From NCBI GenBank assembly GCA_030272815.1, contig JAJSZT010000033.1, positions 1 through 35,096 of the forward strand: a DNA stretch of 35,096 bases. The letters run 5' to 3'. This DNA is from Deltaproteobacteria bacterium. GTDB taxonomy: Bacteria > Desulfobacterota > Desulfobacteria > Desulfobacterales > ETH-SRB1. Of this stretch, positions 32,873 to 35,096 are shown piece after piece. The position numbers were made by a program, and so were the translations under genes. The notes beneath the pieces are model-generated. The model ran no database searches. It was not told where the DNA came from and saw nothing but the letters and a program-made list of their open reading frames with translations. The first letter of the stretch is position 1. Each line of letters starts with the position of its first letter.

Positions 32873-34522
32873 TTATATGTGGGATGGCTGGCGGGAAGAT
32901 ACGGAAGAAACATTTAATTTTTTCTTTTGATCTTCATACCAGCGAGCAAACAGCTTATCAAAATATTTTTCATCCTGTACCATTTCTCTGGTAACTTTAT
33001 ATGGCTCCCTGATGCCCATATAATTTAATGCTGATGCACCGAAGAATAATTTTTTAAGTGTCTCGGATATCTGCACGTTCTTCTGATGTGCATATTGTTC
33101 TATATAACTCTGAATATCTTCGTCCAAAATAAGTTCAACTCCGTATTCTTTTTTAAAATTCTCAACAAAATCCGCAAATGGAGACCTTTCCAGCATTTTT
33201 AACAGTTCATCTTTTGGTCTTTCACATAACTTCTTAGTAACCTCTAATTTTGAAAAATTTGTACCTGGAAGCTCAAATTGGAAATCCGTTAAGATGTTTT
33301 CCCATACACTTACCAGAGCGCGGGCGCCTGTCTTTTTATTTTCCGCCTTTTCCGCTATATATTCAACCGCCTCAGGCGTAAATTCCAGATCAATATTGAA
33401 CAACTTAAATTCCAGCTCATATTGATTGAGAATTGAATCTTCGGTTTCCTGCATAATGCGAATCAAATCATTTTTGGACAACAGATTGACAAAGGTTCTT
33501 ATTGGAGACCTGCCGATCAATTCGGGTAAAAGTCCGAACTCAATAAAATCATCTGCCTCTGCTTCCTTATAGTAGCTTTGCAATTTACCTTTATCACTCT
33601 TTTTCTCGTCTTTAGCAAACCCCTTAATCTCAATACTTCCATTTTCAAGTACTCTCCCCTTGTGCTGCAAACGCTTCTTCACAATAGATTCCAGGTTATC
33701 TCCTAGTCGTTCAAAAGAGCCTCCCAATATAAACAGTATGTTTTCAGTACTTATCATGCTCTCTTGTTTTGCAGCCTTTTTACCTTTTTGCCTGTCTATT
33801 ACTTCTTGAATTTGAGAAGCAGCAGAATATGGATTGTTTATTGATACCGATTTTCTTTCTATTAGTTTAAGGACCGACCTTTGAAATCCTTCCCTGGAAA
33901 TATCATGCCCAACTGATGCACCATCTTTTGCTTTTTTGTCAATTTCATCAATACATATCAAGCCACCGTAAGTACTTATGAAACGAGTCTGTTCTTCTCG
34001 ATTATATCCCGGTGCCAAATCAATCAATTCTCGTATCATATCATCGGCGGTTTTACCGACATAGCCGGCCTCTGTATAATCGGTAGCATCAATTATAAGT
34101 GTTGGAACCTGCAAAAGATCACCTAAGACCTCCACACTGTAAGTCTTTCCACTCCCTGAAGGTCCGGCTGTAATGGTATTTTTCTTTCGAAATCTTTTTA
34201 CCGTCAAATCATCCGGATGCTCGCTAAGATGTTTTATCATAGCAAAATGATATGCAGCGGCAATTGCGAGTCTTTTTTTATACTCTTCCTGTCCAATGAC
34301 ATACTTATCTAAATGGCTTTTAATTTCTTTAGGAGTATAAATTTTAGGCGCCAAAGACTCTGGAGTTTGTTTTCTTGCACCAAAGCGTTCTGCAAGAATA
34401 GAATTGAATGCCTCTTTAGCTCTGTCGTCAGCATCAAGATACGCTTTGGCTGCTTCTTCTTCAGAACAACTATAATCTGTCATTATTTGTGTTATGGCTT
34501 CTTTGGGAATTGCTATTTTCAT
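32873..34522 (-). CDS. ClpX-like AAA+ unfoldase without zinc domain
   Basis: A 549-residue AAA+ protein of the ClpX branch. In place of the ClpX N-terminal zinc finger it has a helical UBA-like segment (ITQIMTDYSCSEEEAAKAYL, about residues 10-29). Walker A GPSGSGKT is at 120-127, the pore loop GYVG at 153-156, Walker B LICIDEID at 188-195, and LLPELIGRSP (331-340) and KKTGARAL match ClpX. ClpX docks on ClpP with an IGF loop; here the corresponding stretch (about 290-302) reads VLENGSIEIKGFA, with no IGF. A C-terminal extension after residue 420 is longer than in ClpX. It is probably a ClpP-independent unfoldase or remodelling factor. No ribosome site is evident at ATG 34522. Confidence 0.75.
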   Translation of the reverse strand: MKIAIPKEAITQIMTDYSCSEEEAAKAYLDADDRAKEAFNSILAERFGARKQTPESLAPKIYTPKEIKSHLDKYVIGQEEYKKRLAIAAAYHFAMIKHLSEHPDDLTVKRFRKKNTITAGPSGSGKTYSVEVLGDLLQVPTLIIDATDYTEAGYVGKTADDMIRELIDLAPGYNREEQTRFISTYGGLICIDEIDKKAKDGASVGHDISREGFQRSVLKLIERKSVSINNPYSAASQIQEVIDRQKGKKAAKQESMISTENILFILGGSFERLGDNLESIVKKRLQHKGRVLENGSIEIKGFAKDEKKSDKGKLQSYYKEAEADDFIEFGLLPELIGRSPIRTFVNLLSKNDLIRIMQETEDSILNQYELEFKLFNIDLEFTPEAVEYIAEKAENKKTGARALVSVWENILTDFQFELPGTNFSKLEVTKKLCERPKDELLKMLERSPFADFVENFKKEYGVELILDEDIQSYIEQYAHQKNVQISETLKKLFFGASALNYMGIREPYKVTREMVQDEKYFDKLFARWYEDQKKKLNVSSVSSRQPSHI

Positions 34523-34626
34523 ATTAATTATTTATCATTATTTATATTAAATCGCAAGAGAATATACAGGAAACGGCCATTAAGTTAATGACATTGAGAT
34601 AATCCGGATATTCATTACATTTGATC

Positions 34627-35067
34627 ATGCGTGCAGTAATACAAAGGGTAAAAGAAAGTTCTGTATCAGTTAATAATGGAATTGTTGGAAAAATCGGCAT
34701 AGGTCTTCTGGTGCTTCTGGGAGTTGCTGGGGATGACGGGATAAATGAAGCTGAGTACCTTGCGGAAAAAATTATTTATTTAAGAATATTTGAAGATGAA
34801 AATAGCAAGATGAATCGTTCTTTGCTTGAAACCGGTGGTGAGATGCTTGTTGTGTCTCAATTTACCCTGCTTGGTGATTGCAAAAAAGGAAGGCGCCCGT
34901 CATTTGTGAATGCCGCCGGCCCTGAAAAGGCTAATGAACTTTATGAATATTTTGTCAAAAAGGTCAGAGACAAAGGCATTTCTGTCGAAACTGGTCAGTT
35001 TCGCGCCATGATGGATGTATCATTGATTAATGACGGTCCTGTTACTCTCATAGTTGAGAGCAAATGA
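34627..35067 (+). CDS. dtd: D-aminoacyl-tRNA deacylase
   Basis: A 146-residue proofreading enzyme that removes D-amino acids (and Gly mischarged on tRNA-Ala) from tRNA. It opens [15 protein letters not shown]. The two active-site motifs are intact: [17 protein letters not shown] (SQFT at 77-80) and NDGPVT (135-140), which holds the Gly-cisPro chirality gate. Length matches the family exactly. The frame is open from TTG 34621, but ATG 34627 gives the canonical start. It is transcribed divergently from the ClpX-like gene. Confidence 0.95.
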   Translation: MRAVIQRVKESSVSVNNGIVGKIGIGLLVLLGVAGDDGINEAEYLAEKIIYLRIFEDENSKMNRSLLETGGEMLVVSQFTLLGDCKKGRRPSFVNAAGPEKANELYEYFVKKVRDKGISVETGQFRAMMDVSLINDGPVTLIVESK

Positions 35068-35096
35068 TTCATGACTATTTTTTAATATCGTTGTTT

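Overview
The window looks like chromosome of an anaerobic, AT-rich Desulfobacterota (deltaproteobacterial) bacterium, probably Desulfobacterales-like. This is inferred from the combination of a type III pantothenate kinase, a long UbiD decarboxylase of the kind linked to menaquinone, YggT-DivIVA next to PilT/PilU-type ATPases with a zinc-ribbon pseudo-receiver, the tilS-ftsH-folP-ybbR-coaX string, and a long-form SRP RNA. No rRNA, tRNA, CRISPR array or complete insertion sequence was seen.

Layout. 1-2600 is an accessory stretch: a strong imperfect hairpin (possible structured RNA), a GC-richer rhuM gene, a gene relic, and a small two-gene module ending in a HEPN-domain protein. 2740-7440 carries housekeeping and metabolic genes (rfaE2, pgeF, pyrK-like, ubiD) interrupted by two different miniature inverted-repeat elements. 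7538-12210 has a secreted LPP20-like protein, then an Mla-type lipid transport cluster (mlaE, a degenerate ATPase-like gene, mlaD) and a TPR lipoprotein. 12200-14650 mixes a broken BMP-type transporter gene, small unknowns, a ChaN-like lipoprotein and a periplasmic thioredoxin-like protein. 14858-16667 holds ccdA and proC. 17008-21035 has yggT, divIVA, pilT, a pilT/pilU paralogue and the pseudo-receiver. 21214-27408 is a minus-strand operon (tilS, ftsH, folP, ybbR, coaX in transcription order). 27712-30643 has SRP RNA, grpE and dnaK. The right end has a U32 protein, a ClpX-like AAA+ protein and dtd.

The most unusual signals are four. (1) Intergenic elements built of 7-bp tandem units (several unrelated heptamer sequences) sit as inverted arms at gene 3' ends and often supply the stop codon and last residues of the upstream protein. 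Two copies, one with exactly nine more heptamers than the other, bracket the coaX-tilS operon in inverted orientation. (2) An Mla ABC-ATPase homologue has lost all recognisable nucleotide-binding motifs. (3) Two 147-bp MITE copies of about 95% identity occur, plus a third MITE of another type. (4) A ClpX-like unfoldase lacks the zinc domain and the IGF loop. How these genes work together: MlaE/D and the lipoprotein probably act in the envelope; CcdA can feed electrons to periplasmic thioredoxin-fold proteins such as the one at 14164; PilT, its paralogue and the pseudo-receiver form a pilus-retraction or motility unit.
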